Part shown: positions 1 through 8,670 of the stretch, in pieces
Position numbering within the stretch: the first letter of the stretch is position 1
Layout: every line of letters begins with the position of its first letter
DNA from: Paenibacillus sp. JJ-100
Lineage (GTDB): Bacteria; Bacillota; Bacilli; Paenibacillales; Paenibacillaceae
DNA length: 64,000 bases
Reading direction: 5' to 3'
Assembly: GCF_948329825.1 (NCBI RefSeq)
Contig: NZ_CAOJCM010000002.1
Location: 248,001 to 312,000, forward strand
Notes under the pieces: model-generated
The model's database searches: none
What the model was told of the DNA's origin: nothing
What the model saw: only the letters and a program-made list of their open reading frames with translations
Translations under genes and position numbers: made by a program

Positions 1-246
1 TTTTGATACAGGATTCATTACTTGCTTGATCCCTGCGATATTAACTCCTTTTTCGATCAGAGCTTTAATCTCTAGCAGTCTCTCAACATCATTAAATGAG
101 AATAAGCGCTGATTACCTGAAGTTCTGGCAGGAACAATAAGGTTGTGCTGCTCATAATAACGAATCTGTCTTGCGGACAGGTCAGTGAGCTTCATAACAA
201 TACCAATCGGGAATAAGGCCATATTTCTACGAATTTCGTCGCCCAT
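1..246 (-). CDS. glnR: GlnR, MerR-family nitrogen regulator (partial, C-terminus outside window)
   Basis: Encodes the N-terminal 82 residues of a MerR-type winged-helix repressor. The translation begins [17 protein letters not shown] and contains the helix-turn-helix/wing stretch [15 protein letters not shown] followed by [17 protein letters not shown], which closely resembles Bacillus GlnR. GlnR represses glnRA and other nitrogen genes together with feedback-inhibited glutamine synthetase. The ATG at 246 is chosen because GGAAGG (256-261) lies 9 bases upstream; an in-frame ATG at 252 would be only 3 bases from that site. It sits downstream of spoVK-hflX-ynbB, as in B. subtilis. The C-terminal tail that senses glutamine synthetase, and glnA if present, lie beyond base 1. 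Confidence 0.93.
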   Translation of the reverse strand, partial: MGDEIRRNMALFPIGIVMKLTDLSARQIRYYEQHNLIVPARTSGNQRLFSFNDVERLLEIKALIEKGVNIAGIKQVMNPVSK

Positions 247-281
247 CTTCATCAACCTTCCAGTCATCTATTCTTGACCCT

Positions 282-311
282 ATTGTACATTTAGTTTTTG
301 CACTGTGTCAA
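282..311 (-). promoter_or_regulatory. glnR promoter (sigma-A type)
   Basis: On the minus strand TTGACA (306-311) and TACAAT (282-287) are separated by 18 bases and point toward glnR, with about 35 bases from the -10 to the start codon. This would give glnR its own promoter besides read-through from ynbB. Confidence 0.6.
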
Positions 312-316
312 TGATG

Positions 317-333
317 TGTTAGATAAACTCACA
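317..333. promoter_or_regulatory. GlnR/TnrA-type operator
   Basis: The 17-bp sequence TGTTAGATAAACTCACA matches the GlnR/TnrA box TGTNAN7TNACA at all eight fixed positions. It ends 5 bases upstream of the predicted glnR -35 and overlaps the last codon of the ynbB-like gene. In B. subtilis, GlnR autoregulates glnRA through such boxes, so autoregulation is expected. Confidence 0.6.
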
Positions 334-1591
334 GTAAATTGCGATCTTTCATCGCTTGTAATGCCATCAAAACTCCATATTTAACATGGGAGTAAGTTAA
401 GCCACCTTGCATATATCCGATAAAAGGCTCACGAACAGGTGCATCTGCTGATAATTCCAAACTTCCTCCCTGAATAAACGTACCTGCTGCCATAATAACA
501 GGATGCTCATATCCTGGCATGTCCCATGGCTCAGGAACTACGTGGCTGTCCACAGCTGCTGCCTGCTGAATACCCTGTACAAATGCGATCAAATGCTCCG
601 CAGAACTGAATTGTACTGCCTGTATTAGATCTGTACGCGGCTCGTTCCATGCAGGCTTGGTTACAAATCCGGAGGCCGCAAACATCGCTGCAGCAAAAAC
701 ACTTCCTTTAACGGCTTGTCCAACGATCGTTGGAGCCATGTAAAGCCCTTGGTATATACCACGAGTTGTTCCAAGCATGGCACCCACTTCGCCCCCAATG
801 CCGGGTGCAGTCAGACGATATGCCGCAAGCTGGACGTATTTGTCCTTACCGCATATGTACCCTCCTGTTTCGGCGAGCCCACCACCTGGATTTTTGATCA
901 GCGAACCTGCCATTAGATCTACACCCACCTCAGTAGGCTCACGTTCCTCTGTAAATTCACCATAACAATTATCCACAAACACGATAACGTCTGATTTCAG
1001 TGCCTTGACACGTGTCACCATATCCGCAATTTCAGCGATCGTAAAAGAAGAACGCCAGTCATAACCACGTGAACGTTGAATACCTATAACCTTTGTCGCC
1101 GGAGTGATCTGCTTCTCGACCGCTTCCCAATCAATTTCCCCTGCCGATGTTAGTTCTGTTTCAGCATACCCGATACCAAAATCACGAAGCGAACCTGTAC
1201 CGTCTCCAGGATGGCCAATTACTTTATGTAATGTATCATAAGGCTTACCTGTGATGTATAACAGTTCGTCACCAGGACGCAGTACACCAAACAGAGCTGT
1301 GCTGATGGTGTGTGTCCCCGACGCAAAATGAGGACGCACCAGCGCAGATTCTGCACCAAATACATCCGCATATACTTCATCCAGCACTTCTCGTCCACGA
1401 TCGTTATAGCCATAACCTGTAGACCCTGCAAAATGAAAATCACTTACCTTTTTCCGCTGAAATGCATCAATGACCTTCCATTGATTGTGATCCACAATAC
1501 GATCAATCTCTTTCAAACGCCCTTCAATTTGATGTTCTACCTGTTGTTGAAGTTCTACAATAGTTGAATCAAAACTTGCCAATTGCTTCAT
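329..1591 (-). CDS. ynbB: YnbB-like PLP enzyme (methionine gamma-lyase / 'aluminium resistance' family)
   Basis: A 420-residue fold-type I PLP enzyme of the Met_gamma_lyase ('aluminium resistance protein') family. The cofactor region SGTHTIS is near residues 91-97, the aspartate is in VFVDNCYGEF (about 204-213), and the Schiff-base lysine is probably K233 in GSLIKNPGGG. Length is normal for the family. The true substrate is not established; 'aluminium resistance' is a historical label. It lies between hflX (75 bases upstream) and glnR, the B. subtilis ynbA-ynbB-glnR order, so co-transcription with hflX is likely. The RBS AAAGGGGA abuts the ATG closely. Confidence 0.85.
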   Translation of the reverse strand: MKQLASFDSTIVELQQQVEHQIEGRLKEIDRIVDHNQWKVIDAFQRKKVSDFHFAGSTGYGYNDRGREVLDEVYADVFGAESALVRPHFASGTHTISTALFGVLRPGDELLYITGKPYDTLHKVIGHPGDGTGSLRDFGIGYAETELTSAGEIDWEAVEKQITPATKVIGIQRSRGYDWRSSFTIAEIADMVTRVKALKSDVIVFVDNCYGEFTEEREPTEVGVDLMAGSLIKNPGGGLAETGGYICGKDKYVQLAAYRLTAPGIGGEVGAMLGTTRGIYQGLYMAPTIVGQAVKGSVFAAAMFAASGFVTKPAWNEPRTDLIQAVQFSSAEHLIAFVQGIQQAAAVDSHVVPEPWDMPGYEHPVIMAAGTFIQGGSLELSADAPVREPFIGYMQGGLTYSHVKYGVLMALQAMKDRNLL

Positions 1592-1602
1592 TCCCCTTTA
1601 CT

Positions 1603-1636
1603 ACACGAAACTGAGGTGAATTAATCAGTTTCGTGT
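1603..1636. repeat. Inverted repeat between hflX and the ynbB-like gene
   Basis: ACACGAAACTGA (1603-1614) is perfectly complementary to TCAGTTTCGTGT (1625-1636) around a 10-base loop. No T-run follows on either strand, so it is more likely an mRNA stabiliser or processing hairpin than a strong terminator. Confidence 0.6.
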
Positions 1637-1665
1637 CAACTTATCACATTTATATGTCATGAATA

Positions 1666-2952
1666 TTACAACTCAATGAAATCTTCAAGTAAATAATTAA
1701 ACTTTTCATACTCCCCTTTTTGCAGCTCAACTTGGTAAATGACATCATTCTCATCGTATTCTGTACCAACAACGTCACCAATTTTGTAAAGTACCGATGT
1801 TAGATCGCCACGCTCGGCTGGTATACGGAATTTTTTTGTATCTCCTGTCAGTTCAGCTTGTATCAATTCACGTACCTTGATCAAATCTACTTCATCCAGC
1901 GCACTTATTTTGATATGTTTTTTATCCAATGGAAGCATCTCCAGCTGCTCTGGTGAACAAGCATCTTTCTTGTTATAAAGCACAAGCTGAGGCTTGTCTC
2001 CGGCACCAAGCTGTTGCAAAATCTCATTAACCGTGTGCATTTGATCTTCTCGCATCTCGGATGATGCGTCTACAACGTGCAAAATTAAATCTGCCTCATT
2101 GACTTCTTCCAGTGTGGCACGAAAAGCAGCAACCAGATCATGAGGTAGATTCTGAATGAACCCTACAGTATCTGTGAGCACAATTTCTTTACCGCTTGGA
2201 AGTTCCATCGTACGTGATGTCGGGTCCAGTGTAGCAAACAGCTGATCCTGGATGTATACATCGGCTGACGTTAACTGCTTGAGCAGTGTTGATTTACCCG
2301 CATTCGTGTAACCTACGAGAGCCACCTGAATAATGCCTGTTTTTTTACGACGTTCTCTGTGCAGTTTTCGATGACGTGTGACTTCTTCAAGATGACGTTT
2401 CAAATCATCAATACGCCCGCGGATATGCCGACGATCAGTCTCCAGTTTGCTCTCACCAGGACCTCTAGTACCGATGCCGCCGCCGAGTCTTGACAAGTTT
2501 TTTCCATGACCGGACAAACGCGGAAGCAAGTAGCTATGCTGCGCCAGCTCTACCTGTATAATCCCTTCTCGTGTGCTAGCACGTTGAGCAAAGATATCGA
2601 GAATCAATTGTGTACGATCTATAATTTTCAAATCCAAAGCCTCTTCAAGATTTCGAACCTGTGCCCCCGACAATTCTTGATCAAAAATAGCTGTCGTTGC
2701 CCCGAGTTCATCAGAGACTAGACGCAATTCTTCAACCTTACCTTTACCAATAAACCACTTCGTATCCCGCGTTTCTCTGTTCTGGGTTAGTACACTTAGT
2801 ACTTCAACTCCTGCAGTTTCAGCAAGCTTCACAAGCTCTTGCAATGAATATTCGTGATTAATACCTGAACGCTTTACCTCATCAGTGACCAGGCTGACCA
2901 GTATGGCACGATCTTTCTTCGTTGTATCAGTGACGTGTGTTCCATTTGTCAT
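1666..2952 (-). CDS. hflX: GTPase HflX
   Basis: A 428-residue ribosome-associated GTPase that splits or rescues stalled and stress-damaged ribosomes. The N-terminal HflX domain (about 1-190) has the glycine-rich RLGGGIGTRGPGESKLE segment typical of the family. The G domain shows G1 GYTNAGKST (214-222), G3 DTVGF (261-265) and G4 NKKD (about 328). The C-terminal extension is short. It sits between spoVK and the ynbB-like gene, as ynbA does in B. subtilis. Confidence 0.95.
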   Translation of the reverse strand: MTNGTHVTDTTKKDRAILVSLVTDEVKRSGINHEYSLQELVKLAETAGVEVLSVLTQNRETRDTKWFIGKGKVEELRLVSDELGATTAIFDQELSGAQVRNLEEALDLKIIDRTQLILDIFAQRASTREGIIQVELAQHSYLLPRLSGHGKNLSRLGGGIGTRGPGESKLETDRRHIRGRIDDLKRHLEEVTRHRKLHRERRKKTGIIQVALVGYTNAGKSTLLKQLTSADVYIQDQLFATLDPTSRTMELPSGKEIVLTDTVGFIQNLPHDLVAAFRATLEEVNEADLILHVVDASSEMREDQMHTVNEILQQLGAGDKPQLVLYNKKDACSPEQLEMLPLDKKHIKISALDEVDLIKVRELIQAELTGDTKKFRIPAERGDLTSVLYKIGDVVGTEYDENDVIYQVELQKGEYEKFNYLLEDFIEL

Positions 2953-3018
2953 CTATGCATTCGCTCCTTTTTTCATATCATTTTAGCCTTAAAACCTAAA
3001 TTTTCCAATAGCATGGCT

Positions 3019-3048
3019 AAAGCCGAACCGGTTAAACCGGTCGGCTTT
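3019..3048. terminator. Hairpin downstream of spoVK
   Basis: AAAGCCGA...TCGGCTTT arms with an inner ACCGGTT/AACCGGT pairing form a strong 30-base hairpin 20 bases past the spoVK stop. The T-run on the minus strand is poor, so termination may be partial and allow read-through into hflX. Confidence 0.45.
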
Positions 3049-3067
3049 GTTGAAAGGTTTTCCTCGT

Positions 3068-4039
3068 TTACTTTCGTTCAAACTTCAAATCCTCAGTACG
3101 AATGGTCATCAGCTCCAGCTTCCCAGGACTTCCATCCGAGTACTGCTCTAACAAACGAACAGCCTGATGCCTGATCGATCTCTCAATAGCATTCCTTACG
3201 TACCTAGCGTTACTGAATGCGTGCAACGAATCATTCTTTTCCTGTAGAAGATGCTGCTTTAATTTGAGTATGGTCTGTGGCATCAAAATATAATCACGCT
3301 CTTTGGCCATCATTTCAGAGATTTGAATCAACTGGTCAATCGTATAGTCTGGAAATTCAACCTGGATTGGAAAGCGAGATGGTAATCCCGGATTCGTCTG
3401 TAGAAAGAAATCAATCTCTTCCGAGTACCCCGCCAAGATCAGAATAAACTGGTTTTTATGATCTTCCATCGATTTTACCAGTGTATCAATGGCTTCCTTA
3501 CCAAAATCCTTTTCCCCACCACGAGCCAGACTATAAGCTTCATCAATAAATAAAATGCCACCGAGTGCTTTCTTGACCAAATCTCTGGTCTTCTGTGCGG
3601 TATGCCCAATGTATTCGCCTACAAGGTCGGCACGCTCTACTTCAATAAGATGACCTTTGTTGAGCACACCCATCTTCTGAAACATTTTGGCAACAATTCG
3701 GGCTACTGTCGTTTTTCCCGTTCCAGGGTTGCCTTTGAAGATCATATGATACACGTGAGCACCACTAAGCAGACCTGCCTCAGAGCGCATCTGTGCAATC
3801 TGAAGAAAAGCATAAATTTCAAACACGAGTTCTTTAATATTTTCGAGTCCAACCAGTTGTTCGAGCTCACCTTGAATCTCTTGAAAGTGGGCATGCTTCG
3901 TTATACTTTTGGCCGTTTGTACCGAGAGTGCTTCTTCTTTTGTAAGTATTTGAGGCTCCTGGTTACGCAATACCACATTAATTTGTCTGGATGGTCTGCC
4001 TCCCGATTGCCCTCCTGCAGCCATGACCCGTCCGTTCAT
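3068..4039 (-). CDS. spoVK: SpoVK-like AAA ATPase
   Basis: A 323-residue CbxX/CfqX-type AAA+ ATPase matching stage V sporulation protein K. Walker A is GNPGTGKTT (103-111), Walker B is ILFIDEA (163-169), and an arginine-finger region lies near NPGLPSRFP. A flexible Gly/Arg-rich N-terminus (1-30) precedes the ATPase. SpoVK acts in the mother cell during spore maturation in B. subtilis; its client is unknown. The RBS GAGGTGA precedes the ATG by 6-7 bases. A sigma-E-like promoter lies upstream. Confidence 0.88.
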   Translation of the reverse strand: MNGRVMAAGGQSGGRPSRQINVVLRNQEPQILTKEEALSVQTAKSITKHAHFQEIQGELEQLVGLENIKELVFEIYAFLQIAQMRSEAGLLSGAHVYHMIFKGNPGTGKTTVARIVAKMFQKMGVLNKGHLIEVERADLVGEYIGHTAQKTRDLVKKALGGILFIDEAYSLARGGEKDFGKEAIDTLVKSMEDHKNQFILILAGYSEEIDFFLQTNPGLPSRFPIQVEFPDYTIDQLIQISEMMAKERDYILMPQTILKLKQHLLQEKNDSLHAFSNARYVRNAIERSIRHQAVRLLEQYSDGSPGKLELMTIRTEDLKFERK

Positions 4040-4083
4040 TCGCCATCACCTCTATTTTATCGGGCTGTTCTCTCCTGATTATT

Positions 4084-4112
4084 AATGTATTCTATCAGGT
4101 GTCCAGATATTA
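4084..4112 (-). promoter_or_regulatory. Candidate sigma-E promoter for spoVK
   Basis: On the minus strand TAATATC (4106-4112) and AATACATT (4084-4091) are 14 bases apart, each one mismatch from the sigma-E patterns KMATATT and CATACANT. The position, 45 bases before spoVK, fits the known sigma-E control of spoVK in B. subtilis. Confidence 0.45.
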
Positions 4113-4153
4113 GAAGGATGTACATGAAAAGTTTTAGTTCGAAATACTTATTT

Positions 4154-4717
4154 TTAGACTTGAATATTCTTTCGAAATTCACCATTCTCGAATAACGTCT
4201 GTCTATGTTTCAGAGATAGTTGAAAGTATGGAAACACATGAGCATCAATTGCGTGCAGCAATTCCTTCGCTGTTTTGTTCGCGAGATCATAGTCTCCTGT
4301 CGTAATATGCTTCCGAGACAAGGCATCCTCAAGCTCATCCTCATCTAGCAAAAAGATCTCTCCATCTTTGAGTACAACGACATCCAGGTACAGATCGTCA
4401 AACCATGGAACCCCCTGATCTGTAATACCCTGGCTACGGCATGTATCAATATACCACTCGACAATCCGCTGGTGATCATCGAACATGGCTGTGACGACAA
4501 AGTGCTCTCCCTTCGGATAATACTGAAGCCAAGAATACCCTTTGTCCGCAATACAAAATGTGGTACCTCCATAGGTTTTCCACAAAGGTTCTTTCAAATC
4601 CTGTATGGTGTATAACGTAATGTAACCTGTAAAAATTTTGGATTGAACGAACCGGCATGTAAACTGTCGGTTCGTAATCCGGCGCCAGTTTGCGCGATCC
4701 CCGAATTTCCGTTTCAT
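4154..4717 (-). CDS. DUF402 family protein (nucleoside tri/diphosphatase-like)
   Basis: A 187-residue protein of the DUF402 family, whose YgaC/NtdP members hydrolyse nucleoside tri- and diphosphates. Family features visible are the central RIVEWYIDTCRSQGI, FDDLYLDVVVL and FLLDEDELEDAL acidic segments, which supply the metal-binding Asp/Glu residues, and a C-terminal tail beginning FPYFQLSLKH. The ATG at 4717 is chosen over an upstream in-frame one because AAGAGGGG precedes it, and the longer N-terminus is basic and lacks family resemblance. It is transcribed with the minus-strand block but separated from spoVK by its own leader. Confidence 0.8.
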   Translation of the reverse strand: MKRKFGDRANWRRITNRQFTCRFVQSKIFTGYITLYTIQDLKEPLWKTYGGTTFCIADKGYSWLQYYPKGEHFVVTAMFDDHQRIVEWYIDTCRSQGITDQGVPWFDDLYLDVVVLKDGEIFLLDEDELEDALSRKHITTGDYDLANKTAKELLHAIDAHVFPYFQLSLKHRQTLFENGEFRKNIQV

Positions 4718-4950
4718 ACGAACCCCTCTTTGCCGACTGCAGATCCGTGATCTGCATTTAGATTGGTGAACAATTATACGCCTGTTAGAGAGCCGCTCCA
4801 AGCAAGTCTGCTCTACAAAACGTATTACGAATAGCTACAGCTTACCATATTTAATCAATACACTCAAAACCAAGCCCTTTATATTTCCCTTTATGGTTAC
4901 ATATGTGTCACATCGGATTATTCTCGGATTACTTGTCACCCTTATGTACA

Positions 4951-4989
4951 TAAAAAAGCTGCTTCACCGGAGAACCGGGGAAGCAGCTT
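4951..4989 (-). terminator. Rho-independent terminator of the PBP1A gene
   Basis: Arms AAGCTGCTTC (4956-4965) and GAAGCAGCTT (4980-4989) form a GC-rich hairpin followed on the minus strand by TTTTTTAT. It lies 47 bases past the PBP1A stop. Confidence 0.85.
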
Positions 4990-5035
4990 CAAGAAATATA
5001 TAACTTATATTTTATTTATAGGGTATTTACTCTTT

Positions 5036-7705
5036 TCAACCTCCTGGTGGCGTGGACTGAACCTCCGTTCCTCCGTTCTCTGGACTGGTTCCTGTTTCCG
5101 GTGGAACGATCTGCCCTGGCGTTGTTATCGTATCATCACTCGAGCCTTCGCTACCGGGATCTGTCGTTCCTTGATCAGGCGGACTAAGGCCTCCATCTGG
5201 CTGTCCTCCATCGCCAGAACCGGCTCCTCCATTATTTCCGTTGCCGTTGCCATTGCCGTTGTTTCCATTATTTCCGTTGCCGCTATTCCCGTTTCCATTT
5301 CCGTTATTACCATTCTCGCTTCCATTGCCGTTGTTACCATTTGGATCACCGTTATCCACTCCGCCATTATCCGGATTATCCATATCTGGCATTTCAGGAT
5401 CTGTGCCTATATCCGGATCTGGTTGCTGCGGATCGACCTCCTGTGCTTCAATCATCAGCGAGATTGTATTCGTCGGGCTGGTCTCTTGTCCAGTTGCCGC
5501 ATCATAAGCTGTTACATAATATTCATAGGTGAGACCAGGTAATGCACTTAAATCCTGCGCACTTGTTGATCCGACAGAATCAATTAGATGTGTGAATTGA
5601 GCTTCCGAAGTTTCCTTCCGATACACACGATACGTTGTGTTCGCATCTCCTGTTCCCGTCCAGCTGAGTGATACGGTTTGCGAAGCAGGATCATAGGACC
5701 CATTCAATCCACTAACTGAAAGTGAAGGCTGTTGCGGCTCTTGTACCGGAGGAGGTTTCTGTCCGCCAGCAGGCGCTTTGAAATCTTTCACAGGTACACC
5801 TTTTAACGCATCCCCCATCACTCTGGCAAAAAACAATGCTGACAGCTTACTGCTGTTTTTCAACATGTGATTCGCATCAGGATTGTCATACCCCATCCAG
5901 ACTGCGGCCGTCCATTCTGGCGTATATCCAACGAACCAAACGTCTCGGTTGGATCGGTTACCCGCAATACCGCTCTGTACTGTTCCAGTCTTCCCTGCCA
6001 CTGGTCGATCCAGACGAGCGGAACGTCCTGTACCATCATTCACTACATTTTGCAGCATTTTGGTCAGGTCGTACGCATTCTGTTCACTCATCACTCGTTT
6101 GGTATCAGATTTATCGTGTTTATAGATCGTTTTACCCGTACTATCCTTAATCTCTTTGATAGAGTAAGCCTGCCGGTACTCACCTAGATTAGCGAATGCG
6201 CTGAACGCCTGAGCCATTTCAAGTGTATTCGTACCTTTGCTCAGCCCTCCAAGAGCGATGGCCAGGTTTTTATCCTCTTCTGTCATCTGAATGCCTACAC
6301 TTTTGGCAAAGTTAAAACCTGCATTCACACCGATTTGATCGAGCAACCAAACCGCCGGAATATTTTCCGATTTTTTAACCGCATCGGTCATGCTGATTGT
6401 GGATGAGTATCCATGCAGGTTACTTGGACAATAGTCACCAAAACATTGTTTGGCATTACTGAGCTGTGAGTTCGGATTGAACTTCCCACTCTCAAGCGCA
6501 GGAGCAAAAGATACAATCGGCTTGAACGCTGAACCTGGTTGTCTACGGCTCTGCGTAACACGGCTATACCCTTTGGTTTGATAATCACGTCCGCCGAGCA
6601 AGGCAACAAGACTGCCATTCTCATGATTCATAATGACCATTGAACCCTGAACCTGCTGTTCTCCGCTGCTCGCTTCAAACATACTGTCATCCGCGAACGC
6701 ATTCTCCATAGCGGTTTGAGCCTGTGCATCCATCGTTGTATAAATTTTGTATCCGCCAATGTTAAGATCGTCTTCTGTCATGCCTGTTACACGTTCCGCT
6801 TCACGTAAAACATAATCGATGAAGGCTTGATATTTTCTCTCTTTCTTCGGCGGGGTATAGTTGTAATCCACAGCTTTCGCTTTGTTCATCTCAGCTTCAC
6901 TAATGTAACCCTGCTCATACATCAATTGAAGAACAACTGCACGACGTGCTTTCGAATCATTCGGGTTGCTGAGCGGGTTGTATGCTGACGGTCCTTTAGG
7001 CATAGCAGCCAGTGTAGCAATCTCCCATAACTCCAGATCATTCAAATCTTTCTTTCCAAAGTAAAACTCCGATGCAGCCTTGATCCCATAACGCTGGTGA
7101 CCAAAGAAAATTCGATTCAGATACATCGTCAAAATTTCATCCTTGGAAAATTTACGTTCCAGCGCCATCGCAATCGATACTTCGGTCGCTTTTCGGAAGA
7201 AGGTTTTATCACGTGATAGAAACATATTTTTGGCCAATTGTTGGGTTAACGTACTGCCGCCCTCAACCATGGAACGAGCCATAATATCTTTCACGGCCGC
7301 ACGACCGATGGCCCAGATATCCACGCCCTGATGTTCATAGAAACGTTTATCCTCAGTTGCAATAAATGCTTCCTTGACCAGTTCTGGAATATCATCGGAT
7401 TCTACAGGTTCCAATTTTTGAATGGACAGCTCACCTATAATATTGTTGTTACGGTCATATACTTTGGATGTCTCATTAATTGTCGTTTTATCCATATTGG
7501 CTGTGAGCAGACGTTCTCCGCTAATTAAGATAAACAAATATCCGCCCAGCGCACAGAATATGGCCACCGCCATAGTGAAAAACAAAGTCCATCCAACGCG
7601 TCTCCCCGTAATTTTTTTCTTTTTAGATTTCTTGGGTTTCCCTTTTGGGTTGGATTTGTTATTGGTGTTTCGGTTATTAGACCTGGATAACGGATCGTTT
7701 GGCAT
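5036..7705 (-). CDS. ponA: Class A penicillin-binding protein 1A with FN3 domain and Asn/Gly-rich tail
   Basis: A bifunctional 889-residue peptidoglycan synthase. It has a cytoplasmic Lys-rich N-terminus, one membrane helix (about 36-60), a GT51 glycosyltransferase domain (EDKRFYEHQGVD near 117, GGSTLTQQLAKN) and a transpeptidase domain with SAFK (Ser about 391) and KTGT (about 568). A fibronectin type III-like domain follows (about 660-745). The last 140 residues are low-complexity: acidic/Pro, then a long run of Asn and Gly, then Ser/Thr/Pro. This tail should lie outside the membrane in the wall. The gene stands alone with its own terminator. Confidence 0.95.
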   Translation of the reverse strand: MPNDPLSRSNNRNTNNKSNPKGKPKKSKKKKITGRRVGWTLFFTMAVAIFCALGGYLFILISGERLLTANMDKTTINETSKVYDRNNNIIGELSIQKLEPVESDDIPELVKEAFIATEDKRFYEHQGVDIWAIGRAAVKDIMARSMVEGGSTLTQQLAKNMFLSRDKTFFRKATEVSIAMALERKFSKDEILTMYLNRIFFGHQRYGIKAASEFYFGKKDLNDLELWEIATLAAMPKGPSAYNPLSNPNDSKARRAVVLQLMYEQGYISEAEMNKAKAVDYNYTPPKKERKYQAFIDYVLREAERVTGMTEDDLNIGGYKIYTTMDAQAQTAMENAFADDSMFEASSGEQQVQGSMVIMNHENGSLVALLGGRDYQTKGYSRVTQSRRQPGSAFKPIVSFAPALESGKFNPNSQLSNAKQCFGDYCPSNLHGYSSTISMTDAVKKSENIPAVWLLDQIGVNAGFNFAKSVGIQMTEEDKNLAIALGGLSKGTNTLEMAQAFSAFANLGEYRQAYSIKEIKDSTGKTIYKHDKSDTKRVMSEQNAYDLTKMLQNVVNDGTGRSARLDRPVAGKTGTVQSGIAGNRSNRDVWFVGYTPEWTAAVWMGYDNPDANHMLKNSSKLSALFFARVMGDALKGVPVKDFKAPAGGQKPPPVQEPQQPSLSVSGLNGSYDPASQTVSLSWTGTGDANTTYRVYRKETSEAQFTHLIDSVGSTSAQDLSALPGLTYEYYVTAYDAATGQETSPTNTISLMIEAQEVDPQQPDPDIGTDPEMPDMDNPDNGGVDNGDPNGNNGNGSENGNNGNGNGNSGNGNNGNNGNGNGNGNNGGAGSGDGGQPDGGLSPPDQGTTDPGSEGSSDDTITTPGQIVPPETGTSPENGGTEVQSTPPGG
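5230..5345 (-). repeat. Low-complexity Asn/Gly-coding repeat in the PBP1A tail
   Basis: Imperfect hexamer-based repeats of AAT/AAC and GGN codons (plus-strand units such as CCGTTGCCATTG and TTTCCATTATT) encode alternating Asn-Gly. Such tracts often vary in length between strains. Confidence 0.7.
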
Positions 7706-7794
7706 GTTACCTCCTGACTCCCTTTCAGTTGCATGTTTTCTATTTCTCTGGTTAGCACAAACTTATAAAAGCCTAATTTGCCCGGAATGAAAAG

Positions 7795-7820
7795 AACAAC
7801 CCTTATTAGGTTGCTCTGTT
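7795..7820 (-). terminator. Probable hfq terminator
   Basis: On the minus strand AGCAACC and GGGTTGTT flank a short TAATAA loop and are followed by CTTTTC, about 50 bases beyond the hfq stop. The stem is short, so confidence is moderate. Confidence 0.5.
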
Positions 7821-7871
7821 TCAATACCTATACATGTAGACGAAATGTTTGATGAAAAGGTTTCGGATTTT

Positions 7872-8114
7872 TTAAGCTTCGCCGCCGTTGTCTTGCTGCA
7901 TCAGCGATACGCTGCGTTGCGGCGTGAACGTGGAGATCGCGTGCTTGTATACCATTTGCTGGCGTCCGTCGCTATCAATGACGATCGTGAAATTGTCAAA
8001 AGCCTTGATTGTCCCACGGATTTGAAAGCCATTAGTCAAATAGACCGTAGCCGGAATGTTTTCTTTCCGCAGTTGGTTCAAGAACGTATCTTGGATGTTA
8101 ATGGACTTGTTCAT
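7872..8114 (-). CDS. hfq: RNA chaperone Hfq
   Basis: An 80-residue Sm-fold RNA chaperone. Sm1 and Sm2 are clear: [20 protein letters not shown] and the C-terminal YKHAISTF, the hallmark Sm2 motif. It forms hexamers that bind sRNA and poly(A)/U tracts. The ATG at 8114 is chosen because a GGGGGT site lies 8 bases upstream and Hfq proteins begin [13 protein letters not shown]; an in-frame ATG 15 bases earlier lacks this spacing. The gene follows miaA, as in many bacteria, but 557 bases separate them and it appears to have its own promoters. Confidence 0.95.
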   Translation of the reverse strand: MNKSINIQDTFLNQLRKENIPATVYLTNGFQIRGTIKAFDNFTIVIDSDGRQQMVYKHAISTFTPQRSVSLMQQDNGGEA

Positions 8115-8188
8115 TAGCCGTACCCCCATTGGTTCATTTGAATTCTTAGTTTAAGTCATATTCAATATCGCTGAGTAGCTTTCGTGCT

Positions 8189-8197
8189 ATTATATCA
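8189..8197 (-). promoter_or_regulatory. Extended -10 element upstream of hfq
   Basis: TGATATAAT on the minus strand is a perfect extended -10 (TGNTATAAT), 75 bases upstream of the hfq start codon. No good -35 is seen, which is common for extended -10 promoters. Confidence 0.5.
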
Positions 8198-8616
8198 TGA
8201 ATAGTTTCATATAATCCACAAAAACCCCATGTCCCTGTTTGGCCATCCTTATCGGTGAGGCATTTCAAGCAGGAGACTCATACATTATACACTGCCTTTC
8301 AAATTTGCAAAAGAGGAACAAATTCTACGAAAAGCACAGGTGACCAAACAAACTCTCATAAGTTTTATGTAACATAACCTAGTCATATCACATAAATCAA
8401 GTAGAATATACTTCCAAAAACAGCTTAAACCATAGAGCAATAAGGATGGCTCATCTTGCTATATTTAGAATTCACTGTTTGGAAATCTCCTTCTCTAGTT
8501 ACTCTAAAAATATATATTTTAAAGGCTTATCACTTAAATCTTATCCTGAAACAACCTTTTTGAATCAGACCGGAGACTTATTTTCCTTTTGTACCCCTAG
8601 TTATTATTACCCAACA

Positions 8617-8657
8617 AGAAAAAACCCCTATCTTTTCGTTGAAAAGATAGGGGTTTT
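8617..8657 (-). terminator. Rho-independent terminator after miaA
   Basis: A perfect 17-base stem AAAACCCCTATCTTTTC / GAAAAGATAGGGGTTTT (8621-8637 and 8641-8657) with a 3-base loop and a minus-strand T-run, 14 bases past the miaA stop. It ends the mutS-mutL-methyltransferase-miaA unit. Confidence 0.92.
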
Positions 8658-8670
8658 CATCTAACTTTAT

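Larger units (their letters stand above)
8130..8670. other. Long intergenic leader between miaA and hfq
   Basis: No gene is supported here. The miaA terminator occupies 8617-8657. Two minus-strand -10 elements toward hfq are visible: TATAAT at 8284-8289 with TTTGCA 16 bases upstream, and an extended TGATATAAT at 8189-8197. The DNA between them can fold into nested CCTG/CAGG and GCC/GGC pairings followed by a GGGGTTTTTG run. An AT-rich plus-strand ORF at 8446-8664 looks spurious. Confidence 0.5.

Noticed and set aside
3602..4078. 158-codon plus-strand ORF antisense to spoVK
   Set aside because: Covers the Walker motifs of spoVK on the opposite strand and has no RBS or family resemblance.
8446..8664. 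72-codon plus-strand ORF between hfq and miaA
   Set aside because: AT-rich, Ser/Tyr/Phe-heavy translation, no RBS, and it runs through the miaA terminator.
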